Assembly (NCBI GenBank): GCA_902589095.1
Contig: CACIRR010000004.1
Location: forward strand, 1-44,367
DNA length: 44,367 bases
Source: an uncultured Alphaproteobacteria bacterium
GTDB taxonomy: Bacteria; Pseudomonadota; Alphaproteobacteria; HIMB59; GCA-002718135
Direction of reading: 5' to 3'
The first letter of the stretch is position 1; the number at the start of each line of letters is the position of its first letter. Under the pieces are notes generated by a model. That model saw only the letters and a list, made by a program, of their open reading frames with translations, was not told where the DNA came from and ran no database searches. Positions 29,605-40,046 of this stretch are shown here, piece by piece. Both the position numbers and the translations under genes were made by a program.

Positions 29605-30215
29605 TGTATTTGTATTCAATTACATTTTATATTTTTTCACTAGTTGCTGTTTTATCAGCTTTAATGGTCATAAGTGCTCGTAATCCAGTTCATTCTGTTT
29701 TATTTTTAATTTTGAGTTTTGTTAATGCATCAGGATTGTTTGTTTTATTAGGAGCAGAATTTTTGGCAATGATTTTAGTAGTTGTTTATGTCGGGGCTGT
29801 TGCTGTTCTTTTTTTGTTTGTTGTAATGATGTTAGATATAAATTTTGTTAAATTAAGAGAGGGTTTTCTTCAATATTTACCTTTTGGGGCTCTGTTAGGG
29901 GTTGTTCTTATCGTAGAGTTAGGAATTTTATTTCTTACAAAATCGTTTTCCGAAAATTCTCTCTCACGGTTTGTGCAGTCACCTCAAATTAATGAAGTTG
30001 AAAACACTAAATTAATTGGTCAAGTTTTATATACAGATTATTTTTACTTATTTCAAATTAGTGGCCTAATTCTTTTAGTGGCAATGGTGGGATCCATAAC
30101 ACTTACATTAAGAGATAGAGGGCAGGTCAAAAGACAAAACATATCTTCTCAAAATTTTATTGATGAAAAGAATGCTATAGAAAAGAAAAAAATTAAATTG
30201 GGTGAGGGCATTTAA
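29604..30215 (+). CDS. nuoJ: NADH-quinone oxidoreductase subunit J
   Basis: ND6 homologue with five predicted helices, 203 residues. [20 protein letters not shown] and [20 protein letters not shown], the latter containing the family pi-bulge helix, are recognisable. The C-terminal 40 residues form a charged cytoplasmic tail. It shares one base with the nuoK start. Confidence 0.97.
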   Translation: MYLYSITFYIFSLVAVLSALMVISARNPVHSVLFLILSFVNASGLFVLLGAEFLAMILVVVYVGAVAVLFLFVVMMLDINFVKLREGFLQYLPFGALLGVVLIVELGILFLTKSFSENSLSRFVQSPQINEVENTKLIGQVLYTDYFYLFQISGLILLVAMVGSITLTLRDRGQVKRQNISSQNFIDEKNAIEKKKIKLGEGI

Positions 30216-30520
30216 TGATTTACCTGGAACATTATTTATTTCTTGCGGCTATAATTTTTACAATTGGGGTACTGGGAATTTTTTTAAATAAAAAAAATGT
30301 CATAATTATTTTAATGTCTATTGAATTAATTTTGTTATCGGTAAACATTAACTTAATTTCTTTTTCTGTTTTCTTGAATGATATTTCAGGCCAAATTTTT
30401 GCAATGTTAACATTAACAGTCGCTGCAGCGGAAGCTGCAATTGGATTAGCAATTCTTGTTGTGTTTTATAGAAACTTAGGATCAATCGAAGTAAATAAAA
30501 TCAATAAATTAAAAGGATAA
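30215..30520 (+). CDS. nuoK: NADH-quinone oxidoreductase subunit K
   Basis: ND4L homologue with three helices, 101 residues. Two buried glutamates of the proton path are in [15 protein letters not shown] and [13 protein letters not shown]. Full length for the family. Nine bases precede nuoL. Confidence 0.97.
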   Translation: MIYLEHYLFLAAIIFTIGVLGIFLNKKNVIIILMSIELILLSVNINLISFSVFLNDISGQIFAMLTLTVAAAEAAIGLAILVVFYRNLGSIEVNKINKLKG

Positions 30521-30529
30521 ACTTTATTT

Positions 30530-32437
30530 ATGGCCCAATTAATTGTTTTTCTTCCTTTAATAGGTTTTTTGTTCTGTTTTTTCTTTGGCAAAAAATTTAA
30601 CTTTAAAGTATCACAAATTTTAACAACATCGCTGCTATTCTCATCTGCAATTCTATCCTGGATTTTATTTTTCTCATATATTGGAGAGAAAGAAACTCAA
30701 ATAATTCATATTTTCAACTGGTTCACTTCAGGTAATTTTATTGTCGATTGGTCTATTCGATTGGACTCACTCACAACCACGATGTTTGTAGTGGTATGTA
30801 GTGTTTCAGCTTGTGTTCATCTTTACTCTATTGGATATATGAGTGATGACCCATCAAAAGAGAGATTTATGGGATATTTAAGTCTTTTCACTTTCTTTAT
30901 GTTGATGTTAGTCTCTAGTAACAATTTGCTGCAAATGTTTTTTGGCTGGGAAGGAGTAGGCCTAGCTTCATATTTACTAATAGGTTTTTGGTACCATAAA
31001 CCATCTGCTAACAATGCTGCAATAAAAGCTTTTCTTGTTAACAGGGTAGGAGATTTTGGTTATGCCTTGGGGATAGCAGGTGTTTTTTATATTTTTGGAT
31101 CTATTGAGTTTAGTGTTATCTTTGATAACGTTGAAAATTTTAAGGATCACACCATTCATTTTATAGGTTTAAATTTCAGTACCATTGATTTGCTTTGCTT
31201 CCTTCTATTCATTGGGGCAATGGGTAAATCTGCTCAACTTGGTTTGCACACTTGGTTACCCGATGCAATGGAGGGCCCAACACCTGTTTCAGCACTTATT
31301 CATGCAGCTACAATGGTAACAGCTGGTGTATTTTTAGTAGCTAGAATGAGCCCTTTATTTGAATATGCTTTAGTTACAAATTTATTTATTACTTTTATTG
31401 GTGCTTCAACTGCTATTTTTGCTGCAAGCATTGCACTTACACAAAACGACATCAAAAGAGTTATAGCGTATTCAACTTGTAGCCAATTAGGATATATGTT
31501 TTTTGCAGCAGGTCTAGGCGCTTACAATGCTTCAATTTTCCATTTAATGACCCATGGTTTTTTTAAGGCGTTACTATTTTTATCAGCTGGATCAGTTATT
31601 CACGCAATGCATCATGAACAAGATATGCGTAAAATGGGAGGTTTATTCAAAAAAATTCCTTTTACCGGTTCAATGATGTGGATTGGGTCACTTGCAATTA
31701 TAGGCTTCCCATATTTCTCAGGTTACTATTCAAAAGAGAGTATTTTAGAAAATGCCTACTATTCAAGTTCCGCAATGGCTACATTTGCTTACATTATTGG
31801 AATCATAACAGCTCTGTTAACAGCTTTTTATTCATGGAGATTATTATTTATGACTTTTCATGGTGAGACAAGATCTGATTTAAAAACCTATGATCATGCT
31901 CATGAGTCACCACCTGTAATGACTATTCCTTTAATATTATTGGCTTTTGGATCAATTTTTGCAGGAATATTATTTTCAAATTTCTATATTGGAAAGTTAC
32001 AATATTCTTTCTGGGGAGACGCCATAATTCTGCATGATGGTAAACATCATTATTTGCCTTTTATTCAAACTTTGATTGTTAAAAGCTCAGTAGCGATTGG
32101 TGTTATGTTAGCAGCATTAATCTATTTCTATAGAAATCATTTATCTAAAAATTTAGCGCATAATTTAGATCCCCTTTATTCTATTTCATATAACAAGTGG
32201 TATGTTGATGAACTTTATCATTCAATTTTTATTAGACCATATTTCTATCTTGGTAATTTGTTTTGGAAAAAAGGTGATGAAAAAATTATCGATGGATATG
32301 GCCCTAATGGAATTTCAAAAGTAGTATCTATATCTTCGGGTTACTTGAGTCGTTTTCAATCAGGATATTTATACCATTACGCTTTTGCGATGTTGGGTGG
32401 TTTAGTAATAATTTTAACATGGTTCATATATTATTAA
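30530..32437 (+). CDS. nuoL: NADH-quinone oxidoreductase subunit L
   Basis: ND5 homologue, the distal antiporter-like proton pump, 635 residues. Conserved segments are FFGWEGVGLASYLLIGFWY, KSAQLGLHTWLPDAMEGPTP, SALIHAATMVTAGVFLVARM and MTHGFFKALLFLSAGSVIHA. The C-terminal lateral helix region follows GILFSNFYIG. It ends directly before the nuoM ATG, with no gap. Confidence 0.98.
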   Translation: MAQLIVFLPLIGFLFCFFFGKKFNFKVSQILTTSLLFSSAILSWILFFSYIGEKETQIIHIFNWFTSGNFIVDWSIRLDSLTTTMFVVVCSVSACVHLYSIGYMSDDPSKERFMGYLSLFTFFMLMLVSSNNLLQMFFGWEGVGLASYLLIGFWYHKPSANNAAIKAFLVNRVGDFGYALGIAGVFYIFGSIEFSVIFDNVENFKDHTIHFIGLNFSTIDLLCFLLFIGAMGKSAQLGLHTWLPDAMEGPTPVSALIHAATMVTAGVFLVARMSPLFEYALVTNLFITFIGASTAIFAASIALTQNDIKRVIAYSTCSQLGYMFFAAGLGAYNASIFHLMTHGFFKALLFLSAGSVIHAMHHEQDMRKMGGLFKKIPFTGSMMWIGSLAIIGFPYFSGYYSKESILENAYYSSSAMATFAYIIGIITALLTAFYSWRLLFMTFHGETRSDLKTYDHAHESPPVMTIPLILLAFGSIFAGILFSNFYIGKLQYSFWGDAIILHDGKHHYLPFIQTLIVKSSVAIGVMLAALIYFYRNHLSKNLAHNLDPLYSISYNKWYVDELYHSIFIRPYFYLGNLFWKKGDEKIIDGYGPNGISKVVSISSGYLSRFQSGYLYHYAFAMLGGLVIILTWFIYY

Positions 32438-33922
32438 ATGACAGAAATGCCTTTATTATCATTAACAATTTTTTTACCTTTATTAGGTGCTTTAGTTATT
32501 CTTTTAATTAAAGAAGATGAAAACTCTGTAAACAATATCAAAAAAGTTGCTTTGTGGACATCGATAGGAGTTTTTCTTTTAAGCTTATTAATATGGCTTC
32601 AGTTTGATAATAATAACGGAAGTTATCAGTTTGAAGAAAAGTTTAGATGGTTCAATGATTTTAATTTTTATTTTCACATTGGTATTGATGGCATTTCTCT
32701 ATTTATGGTGATCTTGAGTACTTTTTTAACACCTCTTTGCATCTTAGCAAGTTGGGAAAGCATCAAAAAAAGAGTTAAAGAATATATGATCGCTTTTTTA
32801 TTCCTTGAGACGGTAATGATTGGAATGTTTGCCTCTGTTGATATTTTGCTTTTTTATATTTTCTTTGAAGCAGTTTTAATCCCAATGTACCTCATAATTG
32901 GCATCTGGGGTGGAGAGAGAAGAATTTACGCATCTTTTAAATTCTTCTTATATACACTGCTAGGATCTGTTCTAATGTTAATAGCTATTGTGGTAATCTA
33001 TAGGTTAACTGACTCAATGAGCATAGAAACACTGCAAGGAAATTATTTTACTAAAAATATTCAGATTTATTTATGGCTAGCCTTCTTTGCTTCATTTGCT
33101 GTTAAAATTCCAATGTGGCCTTTTCATACTTGGTTACCCGACGCGCATGTGGAAGCACCTACAGCTGGCTCTGTTATATTAGCGGGCGTACTGCTAAAAA
33201 TGGGAGGGTATGGTTTTATAAGATTTTCCTTAGGTATGTTACCAGAGGCTTCTAATTATTTTTCTCCTTTAATAATGACTCTTAGTATAGTTGCAGTTGT
33301 GTACACCTCACTTGTTGCTTTAGCGCAAACTGATATAAAAAAATTAATTGCATACTCATCAGTGGCGCACATGGGATTAGTTACTATTGGAATATTTCTA
33401 GTTAATTCTCAGGGCTTAGAAGGAGCAATGATACAAATGATAAGTCACGGAGTTGTATCGGGAGCTCTATTTTTATGTGTAGGAGTTATATATGACCGCA
33501 TGCACACTAGAGATATTAATTTTTATGGTGGTTTAGTCAACAGAATGCCAATTTATGCAACAGTCTTTATGATATTTATGCTAGGCTCTGTAGGTCTGCC
33601 AGGTACAAGTGGTTTTATTGGAGAATTTTTGGTTATAGTGGGGGCATTTCAATATTCAAGCATTGTTGTCATTGGCGCCGCAACAGGTATTGTTCTCTCA
33701 GCAGTTTATATGTTGTATTTATACAAGCGAATTATTTTTGGTGTAATGACTAATGAAAAATTGACTGAGATATTAGATTTGGATAACAGAGAAAAAATTA
33801 TCCTAATACCTCTAGCGATTGCTGTCATATTTATTGGAATTTTTCCAAATATTTTTATTGAACCTATGAGACTACCAATAGAGTCAATTATATCTAACTA
33901 TGAGTCTGCAAATGCTAAATAA
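32438..33922 (+). CDS. nuoM: NADH-quinone oxidoreductase subunit M
   Basis: ND4 homologue, second antiporter-like pump, 494 residues. IFFEAVLIPMYLIIGIWGG holds the key glutamate. KIPMWPFHTWLPDAHVEAPT, GSVILAGVLLKMGGYGFIRF and MISHGVVSGALFLCVGVIYD are the antiporter core. The end overlaps nuoN. Confidence 0.98.
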   Translation: MTEMPLLSLTIFLPLLGALVILLIKEDENSVNNIKKVALWTSIGVFLLSLLIWLQFDNNNGSYQFEEKFRWFNDFNFYFHIGIDGISLFMVILSTFLTPLCILASWESIKKRVKEYMIAFLFLETVMIGMFASVDILLFYIFFEAVLIPMYLIIGIWGGERRIYASFKFFLYTLLGSVLMLIAIVVIYRLTDSMSIETLQGNYFTKNIQIYLWLAFFASFAVKIPMWPFHTWLPDAHVEAPTAGSVILAGVLLKMGGYGFIRFSLGMLPEASNYFSPLIMTLSIVAVVYTSLVALAQTDIKKLIAYSSVAHMGLVTIGIFLVNSQGLEGAMIQMISHGVVSGALFLCVGVIYDRMHTRDINFYGGLVNRMPIYATVFMIFMLGSVGLPGTSGFIGEFLVIVGAFQYSSIVVIGAATGIVLSAVYMLYLYKRIIFGVMTNEKLTEILDLDNREKIILIPLAIAVIFIGIFPNIFIEPMRLPIESIISNYESANAK

Positions 33923-35348
33923 TTTAATGCATATCCTTTTTGTTCCAGAAGTCACTTTGGCTATTCTTGCTGTTGCGTGTTTGATGTATGGATTGTTTTC
34001 AAAAAATAATTCTTTCAATAAAGCTACTAACTTTGCAACACTATCATTGTTATTTGTAACTGTATTAATCTTTTTTGACTTTTCTACAAAATTTGCCTTA
34101 TTTGATAGTTTTTTTTCAAATACACAATTTACAAAATTTTTTAAAATTCTAACAACCTTAGGTGCGGCAATATCTTTAATTATTTCTAAAAACTATTTCA
34201 TTGATAGCAAAATTAACAAATTTGAAATACCAACTTTACTTTTATTTTCCACTTTGGGCATGTTGATAATGATAAGCTCAAAAAATTTAATGATTATGTA
34301 TTTAGCAATAGAACTACAGAGCTTATCTCTCTATGTTGTAGCTTCTATCAAAAGAAATTCAATAGAGTCTGCTGAGTCGGGAGTAAAATATTTTATTTTA
34401 GGAGCTCTATCTTCAGGTATTCTGCTTTATGGCTTTTCTTTAGTTTACGGATTTACTGGTCATACATCTTTTGAAGGTATCACTAATTCTTTGGTTGAAA
34501 TAGATAACCTTCCTATTGGATTAATCTTTGGATTAGTTTTTGTATTAGTTGGTCTTGCATTTAAAGTATCTGCTGTACCTTTTCATATGTGGACACCAGA
34601 TGTCTATGAAGGAGCCCCAACTTCAATCACAGCATTTTTTGCCATTGTTCCAAAACTTGCTGCAATCGCATTAATATTTAGATTTTGTCTTGAGCCATTC
34701 GGTAAATTTTATTTTGAATGGACTCAAGTTATATTCTTTTTGTCCATTGCTTCAATGTTTCTGGGAGCTATCGCAGCAATTGCACAAAAAAATCTTAAAA
34801 GACTACTTGCTTATAGTTCCATAGGTCATGTAGGATATGTATTAATTGCTTTGGTTTCTGTTAGTGATCAAGGTTTAAAAAGTGCCTCGATTTATATGTT
34901 TATTTATCTAGTTATGAACATTGCAGTGTTTTCAATTATCTTGTCATTAAAAAAATCAGATGCCTATGTTGAAAAAATAAGTTCGCTAAGTGGTTTAAGT
35001 AAATCAAACCCTGTTATTAGTGCATCTTTAGCAATAATTATGTTATCAATGGCTGGAATTCCGCCATTTATTGGCTTTTTTGGAAAATTGTATGTATTTA
35101 TTGCAGCTATTGAGAGTCAATTGTACATATTAGCTGTGCTAGGGGTACTAGCTAGTGTAATTTCGGCATTTTATTATCTAAGAATTATTAAGGGTATGTA
35201 TTTTGATGAATCAGATGACAATCAAACTTTTGAATTTACAATAAGCTCAGAGTCTAAAGTGATATTATCTGTCTTAATGATATTAATTACATTTTTTATA
35301 CTTTATCCTTCACTGTTAATTGATGCTGTTTCAAGTATATCTCTTTAA
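33912..35348 (+). CDS. nuoN: NADH-quinone oxidoreductase subunit N
   Basis: ND2 homologue, third antiporter-like pump, about 478 residues. Core segments are YLAIELQSLSLYVVASI, GVKYFILGALSSGILLYGFS, FKVSAVPFHMWTPDVYEGAP and QKNLKRLLAYSSIGHVGYVL. Three in-frame ATGs are possible (33900, 33912, 33927). 33912 gives the common MLNNLMHILFVPEV start and overlaps nuoM by 11 bases, but no ribosome binding site decides this. It is followed after nine bases by birA. Confidence 0.97.
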   Translation: MLNNLMHILFVPEVTLAILAVACLMYGLFSKNNSFNKATNFATLSLLFVTVLIFFDFSTKFALFDSFFSNTQFTKFFKILTTLGAAISLIISKNYFIDSKINKFEIPTLLLFSTLGMLIMISSKNLMIMYLAIELQSLSLYVVASIKRNSIESAESGVKYFILGALSSGILLYGFSLVYGFTGHTSFEGITNSLVEIDNLPIGLIFGLVFVLVGLAFKVSAVPFHMWTPDVYEGAPTSITAFFAIVPKLAAIALIFRFCLEPFGKFYFEWTQVIFFLSIASMFLGAIAAIAQKNLKRLLAYSSIGHVGYVLIALVSVSDQGLKSASIYMFIYLVMNIAVFSIILSLKKSDAYVEKISSLSGLSKSNPVISASLAIIMLSMAGIPPFIGFFGKLYVFIAAIESQLYILAVLGVLASVISAFYYLRIIKGMYFDESDDNQTFEFTISSESKVILSVLMILITFFILYPSLLIDAVSSISL

Positions 35349-35357
35349 TTTAGATTA

Positions 35358-36110
35358 GTGTCATTACCTATTAAAATAGAAAACTTTTTATTGAAACAAA
35401 ATACAGATTTAATTCATTTAGAAACTGTTGGGTCCACAATGAAAGAAATAAAAAAGCATACTGGAGATAAAAATATTTGCTTAATTGCTGATGAACAAAC
35501 AGAAGGTATAGGTAGAAGAGGTAATCAATGGGTCAGCCCCAAAGGTAATATTTATTTATCTTTTTTATTTAAGTACAACTTATCAATTGAGCATCATTTC
35601 TTGTTTACTGCAGTCACTGCTAATTCAATTATTTTGTGCTTAAATAATTATATAAATGAAAATATTTATATAAAATGGCCAAACGACATCATAATTAATG
35701 ACAGTAAAATTGCAGGAATTATGACTGACATTATAGAATATAAAGGTATTAAGTATATAATTATAGGCATTGGTATTAATATAGAAACTTCACCAAAACT
35801 TAGTGATTACAAAACATGTTGTGTAAATAATTTTAATTCTAATCTCATATATGAAGAATTGCTTTTAAATTTTTTTCAGACTTTTTTCTCTGAATACGAA
35901 ATGATTATTAATAATGAACAAAGTAATATTATTAATAAATTTAGAGATAATATGAAAGATTTAAATAGAAAGAAAACAATTCTTCTTCCTAATGGAAAAA
36001 AAGAAATAGTTTTTATAAAAAATTTAAATTTAGATGGATCTCTTCTTATAGAAAAAGAGGGTAAGCAAGAAAGTATTTTTTCAGCAAGGATTACAGATGA
36101 TTTTAATTGA
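35358..36110 (+). CDS. birA: Biotin--[acetyl-CoA-carboxylase] ligase (BirA, catalytic domain only)
   Basis: Attaches biotin to carboxyl carrier proteins via biotinoyl-AMP. 250 residues from a GTG start. The biotin/ATP loop is EGIGRRGNQWVSPKGNIYLS, followed by IYIKWPNDIIINDSKIAGIM, and a small C-terminal SH3-like domain. There is no N-terminal helix-turn-helix, so unlike E. coli BirA it cannot be a repressor. The stretch nuoN-birA-coaX-rnj is a recurrent alphaproteobacterial order. It overlaps coaX by 14 bases. Confidence 0.94.
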   Translation: MSLPIKIENFLLKQNTDLIHLETVGSTMKEIKKHTGDKNICLIADEQTEGIGRRGNQWVSPKGNIYLSFLFKYNLSIEHHFLFTAVTANSIILCLNNYINENIYIKWPNDIIINDSKIAGIMTDIIEYKGIKYIIIGIGINIETSPKLSDYKTCCVNNFNSNLIYEELLLNFFQTFFSEYEMIINNEQSNIINKFRDNMKDLNRKKTILLPNGKKEIVFIKNLNLDGSLLIEKEGKQESIFSARITDDFN

Positions 36111-36864
36111 TGTAGGTAATACTAATATTGTTTTTGCTGCAAGTGCAAATAATTTATTGAAAAAAATAAAAAGAATAAAAACTAATGACGGTAAGAAAAA
36201 ATTAAAAAACTTAATTAACAAAATAATAATAGATTTTGCCTCAACTAATAAACTTGATAATCACAATGTTGCAATTATTTCTTCTGTTGTGCCTAATTTA
36301 AATTTACTAATTAAAAATATTTTAAAAAAACACTCAATTAAAGGTTATGTAATTACGTCTAAGGATATATTGCCCTTCCTGAGGATTAAATATAATTTAA
36401 AAGAGATTGGGGCTGATAGGCTAGCTAATTCAATAGCGATTATAAAAAATAAAATCACAAATAGTATTGTTATAGATTTTGGAACGGCTACAACTTTTGA
36501 AGTAATCAAAAATAAAATTTTTTTAGGAGGAATAATTTTTCCAGGAATTAATTTGTCAAAAGAAACTCTTGTCAAAGAGGCATCATTGTTGAAAAATACT
36601 GAGATTACTAAAACAAATAAAATAGTAGCTAATAATACTCAAAAATCAATTCAATCAGGTTTTTACTGGGGATACTTATTAGCAATTAATGGTCTAATAA
36701 AAAACATCTCCATCGAAAATAAATTTAAACCAAAAATCATTCTTACTGGAGGGCTAGCAAATATATTTAAAAATGATATTAAGCCCAAACCTATAATAAA
36801 GCCTAATTTAACTCTAGAGGGTCTTCAAATTATTGGATCAAGTCATTATGCTAAAAAAAAATAA
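36097..36864 (+). CDS. coaX: Type III pantothenate kinase
   Basis: Phosphorylates pantothenate, the first step of coenzyme A synthesis. 255 residues of the ASKHA fold. The phosphate loop is MILIDVGNTNIVFA, followed by IGADRLANSIAI, VIDFGTATTFEVI, FLGGIIFPGINLS and ILTGGLANIF. It overlaps birA at its 5' end and RNase J by 17 bases at its 3' end, so it sits in a tightly packed transcript. Confidence 0.95.
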   Translation: MILIDVGNTNIVFAASANNLLKKIKRIKTNDGKKKLKNLINKIIIDFASTNKLDNHNVAIISSVVPNLNLLIKNILKKHSIKGYVITSKDILPFLRIKYNLKEIGADRLANSIAIIKNKITNSIVIDFGTATTFEVIKNKIFLGGIIFPGINLSKETLVKEASLLKNTEITKTNKIVANNTQKSIQSGFYWGYLLAINGLIKNISIENKFKPKIILTGGLANIFKNDIKPKPIIKPNLTLEGLQIIGSSHYAKKK

Positions 36865-38521
36865 TAATTCACAAATATACAAAAAGGGTCTTTATTTTTT
36901 ATCCCTAGGAGGAATAGGCGAAATTGGTGCGAACTGTTATCTTTATTGTTGTGATGACAAATGGATTATGATTGATTTGGGATTATCTTTTGCTGATGAG
37001 CAATTTCCAGGGGTTGATCTTTTAGTACCAAAAATAAACTTTATTGAAGATATAAAAGATAATCTTGAGGCAATTATTATTAGTCATGGACATGAAGATC
37101 ATGCGGGAGCCGTTGCATATTTAGCAGATAAAATTGATTGTCCAGTTTATGCTTCAAGTTTCCCAAAGCTTCTCATTGAAAATAGATTAAAAGAATTTGG
37201 GAAATTAGACTCAGTTAATTTGATAGAATTAGACACAAATAAAAATTTGTCATTAGAAAATTTTAATTTGAAATTTATAGATACCACTCATTCTATACCT
37301 CAGCCGCAAGCAATTGTTATTGAAACCAAGTATGGCAACTTATTGCATACTGCAGATTGGAAAATAGATAACAAACCAACTTTAGGTAGAGGATTTAATA
37401 AAAACAATTTTGTTGAATTAGGTAATCAGGGGGTATTAGCTTTAATTGGTGACTCCACTAATGCAGATGTTCCTGGCTTTTCTTCTTCTGAGGAGCAGGT
37501 AAGAGACGAGCTAAAAAATGTTTTCTCAAGATATATCAATAGAATTGTTGTTACATGCTTTTCTTCAAACATAGCTCGTATTATTAATATTGTTAATGCA
37601 GCTAAGAAAAATAATAGAAAAATTGCTTTAATTGGTAGAAGTATGAAAAAAAATATTGAAGCAGCTGTAAAATCAAATTTAATTGAAGACGTTGATATTT
37701 TTATATCCGAGGAGGAAGCCTCACTTATACCAAAAGAAAATCTTGTTATAATATGTACAGGGAGTCAAGGTGAGAAAAGATCAGCTTTGTATAGAATTGC
37801 TTATAATTCTCATCGAAATATTCATTTAGAAAAAGATGATGTTGTTATATTTAGCTCTAGAGATATACCTGGTAATGAAAAATCAATAAATGCACTTAAA
37901 AATTTACTAATTAGGCAAAAGGTTGAAATTATTACCGCTGATGATGATCTAGTTCATGTATCTGGCCATGGTCATGCTGAAGAAATTAAGCAAATGTATA
38001 ACTGGACAAAGCCATTTATTTCTATTCCTGTTCATGGGGAACCTATGCATTTAGAATCGCACAAAAAAATTTCAGAAGCTTCTCAAGTTCCGATAACAAA
38101 AATTCTCCAAAATGGAAAATGTCTTAAAATAGCACCTGGGGATTGCACAATAGTTGATCATATTGACACTGGAAAATTAATTGTGGAGGGCAAATATCTT
38201 TATGATTCTGACTCTGATTTTATTAGAGACAGAAGAAAATACTCTTATGAAGGAATAGCTATGCTATCGCTAGTTATTAATGATGACCAATCAATTGATC
38301 AAAATATACAGTTAAGTTTTATTGGTCTTCCATACGAGGAAATAGATTTAGTGAAGCATGAATTTAAGTCAGAATTTATAGAAAAATACCTCAAATTAAG
38401 CCACGAACAAAAAACTTTAGATCAAAATGTCATTGAGCTGATTAAAAAAAGTTTAAAATTTGTTCTTAAAAATATTTTGCAAAAAAAACCAGAAATTAAA
38501 ATTCATTTAATCAGGAAGTAA
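36848..38521 (+). CDS. rnj: Ribonuclease J family metallo-beta-lactamase nuclease
   Basis: RNase J has endo- and 5'-3' exonuclease activity on RNA. About 557 residues. The zinc-binding motif HGHEDHAG is at 80-87. The beta-CASP part shows IGRSMKKNI, CTGSQGEKRSAL and DLVHVSGHGHAEEI, then ISIPVHGEPMHLESH. A TTG at 36833 would add five residues, but ATG 36848, inside the coaX 3' end, is more plausible. It shares one base with the DUF1467 gene (TAATG). Confidence 0.94.
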   Translation: MLKKNNNSQIYKKGLYFLSLGGIGEIGANCYLYCCDDKWIMIDLGLSFADEQFPGVDLLVPKINFIEDIKDNLEAIIISHGHEDHAGAVAYLADKIDCPVYASSFPKLLIENRLKEFGKLDSVNLIELDTNKNLSLENFNLKFIDTTHSIPQPQAIVIETKYGNLLHTADWKIDNKPTLGRGFNKNNFVELGNQGVLALIGDSTNADVPGFSSSEEQVRDELKNVFSRYINRIVVTCFSSNIARIINIVNAAKKNNRKIALIGRSMKKNIEAAVKSNLIEDVDIFISEEEASLIPKENLVIICTGSQGEKRSALYRIAYNSHRNIHLEKDDVVIFSSRDIPGNEKSINALKNLLIRQKVEIITADDDLVHVSGHGHAEEIKQMYNWTKPFISIPVHGEPMHLESHKKISEASQVPITKILQNGKCLKIAPGDCTIVDHIDTGKLIVEGKYLYDSDSDFIRDRRKYSYEGIAMLSLVINDDQSIDQNIQLSFIGLPYEEIDLVKHEFKSEFIEKYLKLSHEQKTLDQNVIELIKKSLKFVLKNILQKKPEIKIHLIRK

Positions 38522-38754
38522 TGCAAATATTTTCTTATTTTTTATTTTTCGTTGTAATTTGGTGGGTATTATTTTTTATTTTCTTACCTATTAAAAACGA
38601 AACGCCTAAAGAATGGCAGAGTGGTAATGCAAATAGTGCGCCAATTAAAAGCTATCTTTTAATAAAAGTAATAATTACATCAGTTTTATCTTTTCTTATT
38701 TTAATTACTTTAATATACTTTGGCTTAGATTTAGCTTTTTTGTTTAAACAATGA
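38521..38754 (+). CDS. DUF1467 family membrane protein
   Basis: 77 residues with two hydrophobic helices at about 3-23 and 47-72. The linker [20 protein letters not shown] matches the alphaproteobacterial DUF1467 family, whose function is unknown. Its place between rnj and proS is the usual one for the family. It overlaps proS by four bases (ATGA). Confidence 0.85.
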   Translation: MQIFSYFLFFVVIWWVLFFIFLPIKNETPKEWQSGNANSAPIKSYLLIKVIITSVLSFLILITLIYFGLDLAFLFKQ

Positions 38755-40046
38755 AATACTCAGAATTTTTTATTCCAACTGTAAAGGACGTACCGAGTGA
38801 TGCTGAGATCATTTCTCATCAACTTATGATAAAGGCAGGAATGATCAAGCAATCAAGTGCTGGTATTTATTCTTGGTTACCACTTGGCTATAAAGTTCTA
38901 AAAAATATTGAACAAATTGTTCGAGAAGAGCAAGATAAAGCAGGTGCCAACGAAATGCTAATGCCAACAATACAATCTGCTGATTTGTGGGTTAAGTCTG
39001 GCAGATATGATGATTATGGTAAAGAAATGCTTAGAATTAAAGATAGAAGTGGCAGAGAGATGCTATATTGACCAACTAACGAAGAATTAATAACTGATAT
39101 TTTTCAATCATATGTAACTTCTTATAAAGAATTGCCAAAAAATTTATACCATATTCAATGGAAATTCAGAGATGAAGTAAGACCACGTTTTGGCGTTATG
39201 AGGGGCAGAGAATTTTTAATGAAAGATAATTATTCTTTTGATTTAAATGAAGAGGAAGCAAAGATTTCATATAACAATATGTTTAAAGCATATATTAAAA
39301 CTTTTCTAAGAATGGGGTTAACTCCAATTTCTTTAAGAGCTGAAACGGGTCCGATTGGTGGAAATCTAAGTCATGAGTTTCAAATATTAGCAAATACGGG
39401 TGAAAGCACTTTATATTATGATAAAGAATTGGAAACCTTAGATCCTGAGAGTCTTGATCCCGACAAATTACAATCGTATTATGCTGCAGTAGATGAGCAA
39501 CATGATGACACTAGCTGCCCAATTAATAAAGACGATTTGAAAATATCAAAAGGAATTGAAGTTGGCCATATATTTTATTTTGGGACAAAATATTCTGAGA
39601 AATTAAATGCTTTTGTTCAGGATAAAAATGGAAAAAGAGTTCCAGTTCACATGGGCTCTTATGGTATTGGAGTTTCAAGATTAGTTGGTGCTTTAATTGA
39701 GGCAAATCATGATGAGAAAGGTATAAAATGGCCAAAATCTGTAGCGCCTTTTAAGTTAAGTGTTGTAAATTTAATGCCAGATGATCAAAATTGTACCACA
39801 ATAGCAGAGGATTATTATTCTAATTTTATGCGTCAGAATATAGATACATTATTTGATGATCGAGATTGTAGTATTGGAAAAAAATTATCTGATAATGATT
39901 TAATTGGAACCCCATTCCAAATTGTAATCGGTAAAAGAGACATATCACAAGGTTTAGTAGAAGTTAAAGATAGGTTATTGGATACATCTGAAAAAATTAA
40001 AATTGAAGATGTAAAGAGAGTTGTTTTACAAAAACTAAATTCTTGA
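38751..40046 (+). pseudogene. proS: Prolyl-tRNA synthetase, interrupted by an in-frame TGA at codon 107
   Basis: ProRS charges tRNA-Pro. The frame has the 431 codons expected for the short alphaproteobacterial type, which lacks the INS editing domain. Class II motifs are visible: [20 protein letters not shown] (motif 1 area), QWKFRDEVRPRFGVMRGREF (motif 2) and MGSYGIGVSRLVGALIE (motif 3), then an anticodon-binding domain. At 39069-39071 the codon is TGA, where relatives have glycine in MLYGPTNEE; the reading frame is otherwise intact on both sides. One change (GGA to TGA) explains it. A restart at the next good ATG (39132) would lose the TxE proline-binding loop. Either the base is a sequencing or assembly error, or the stop is read through. 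It is labelled pseudogene only because of the stop, and the gene is probably functional. Confidence 0.85.

Noticed and set aside
38751-40046. TGA as a reassigned sense codon (glycine or tryptophan) or as selenocysteine in proS
   Set aside because: TGA ends at least nine genes in the window with proper neighbours, and TGG is used for tryptophan. Glycine, not cysteine or selenocysteine, belongs at codon 107, and no clear stem-loop follows the TGA.
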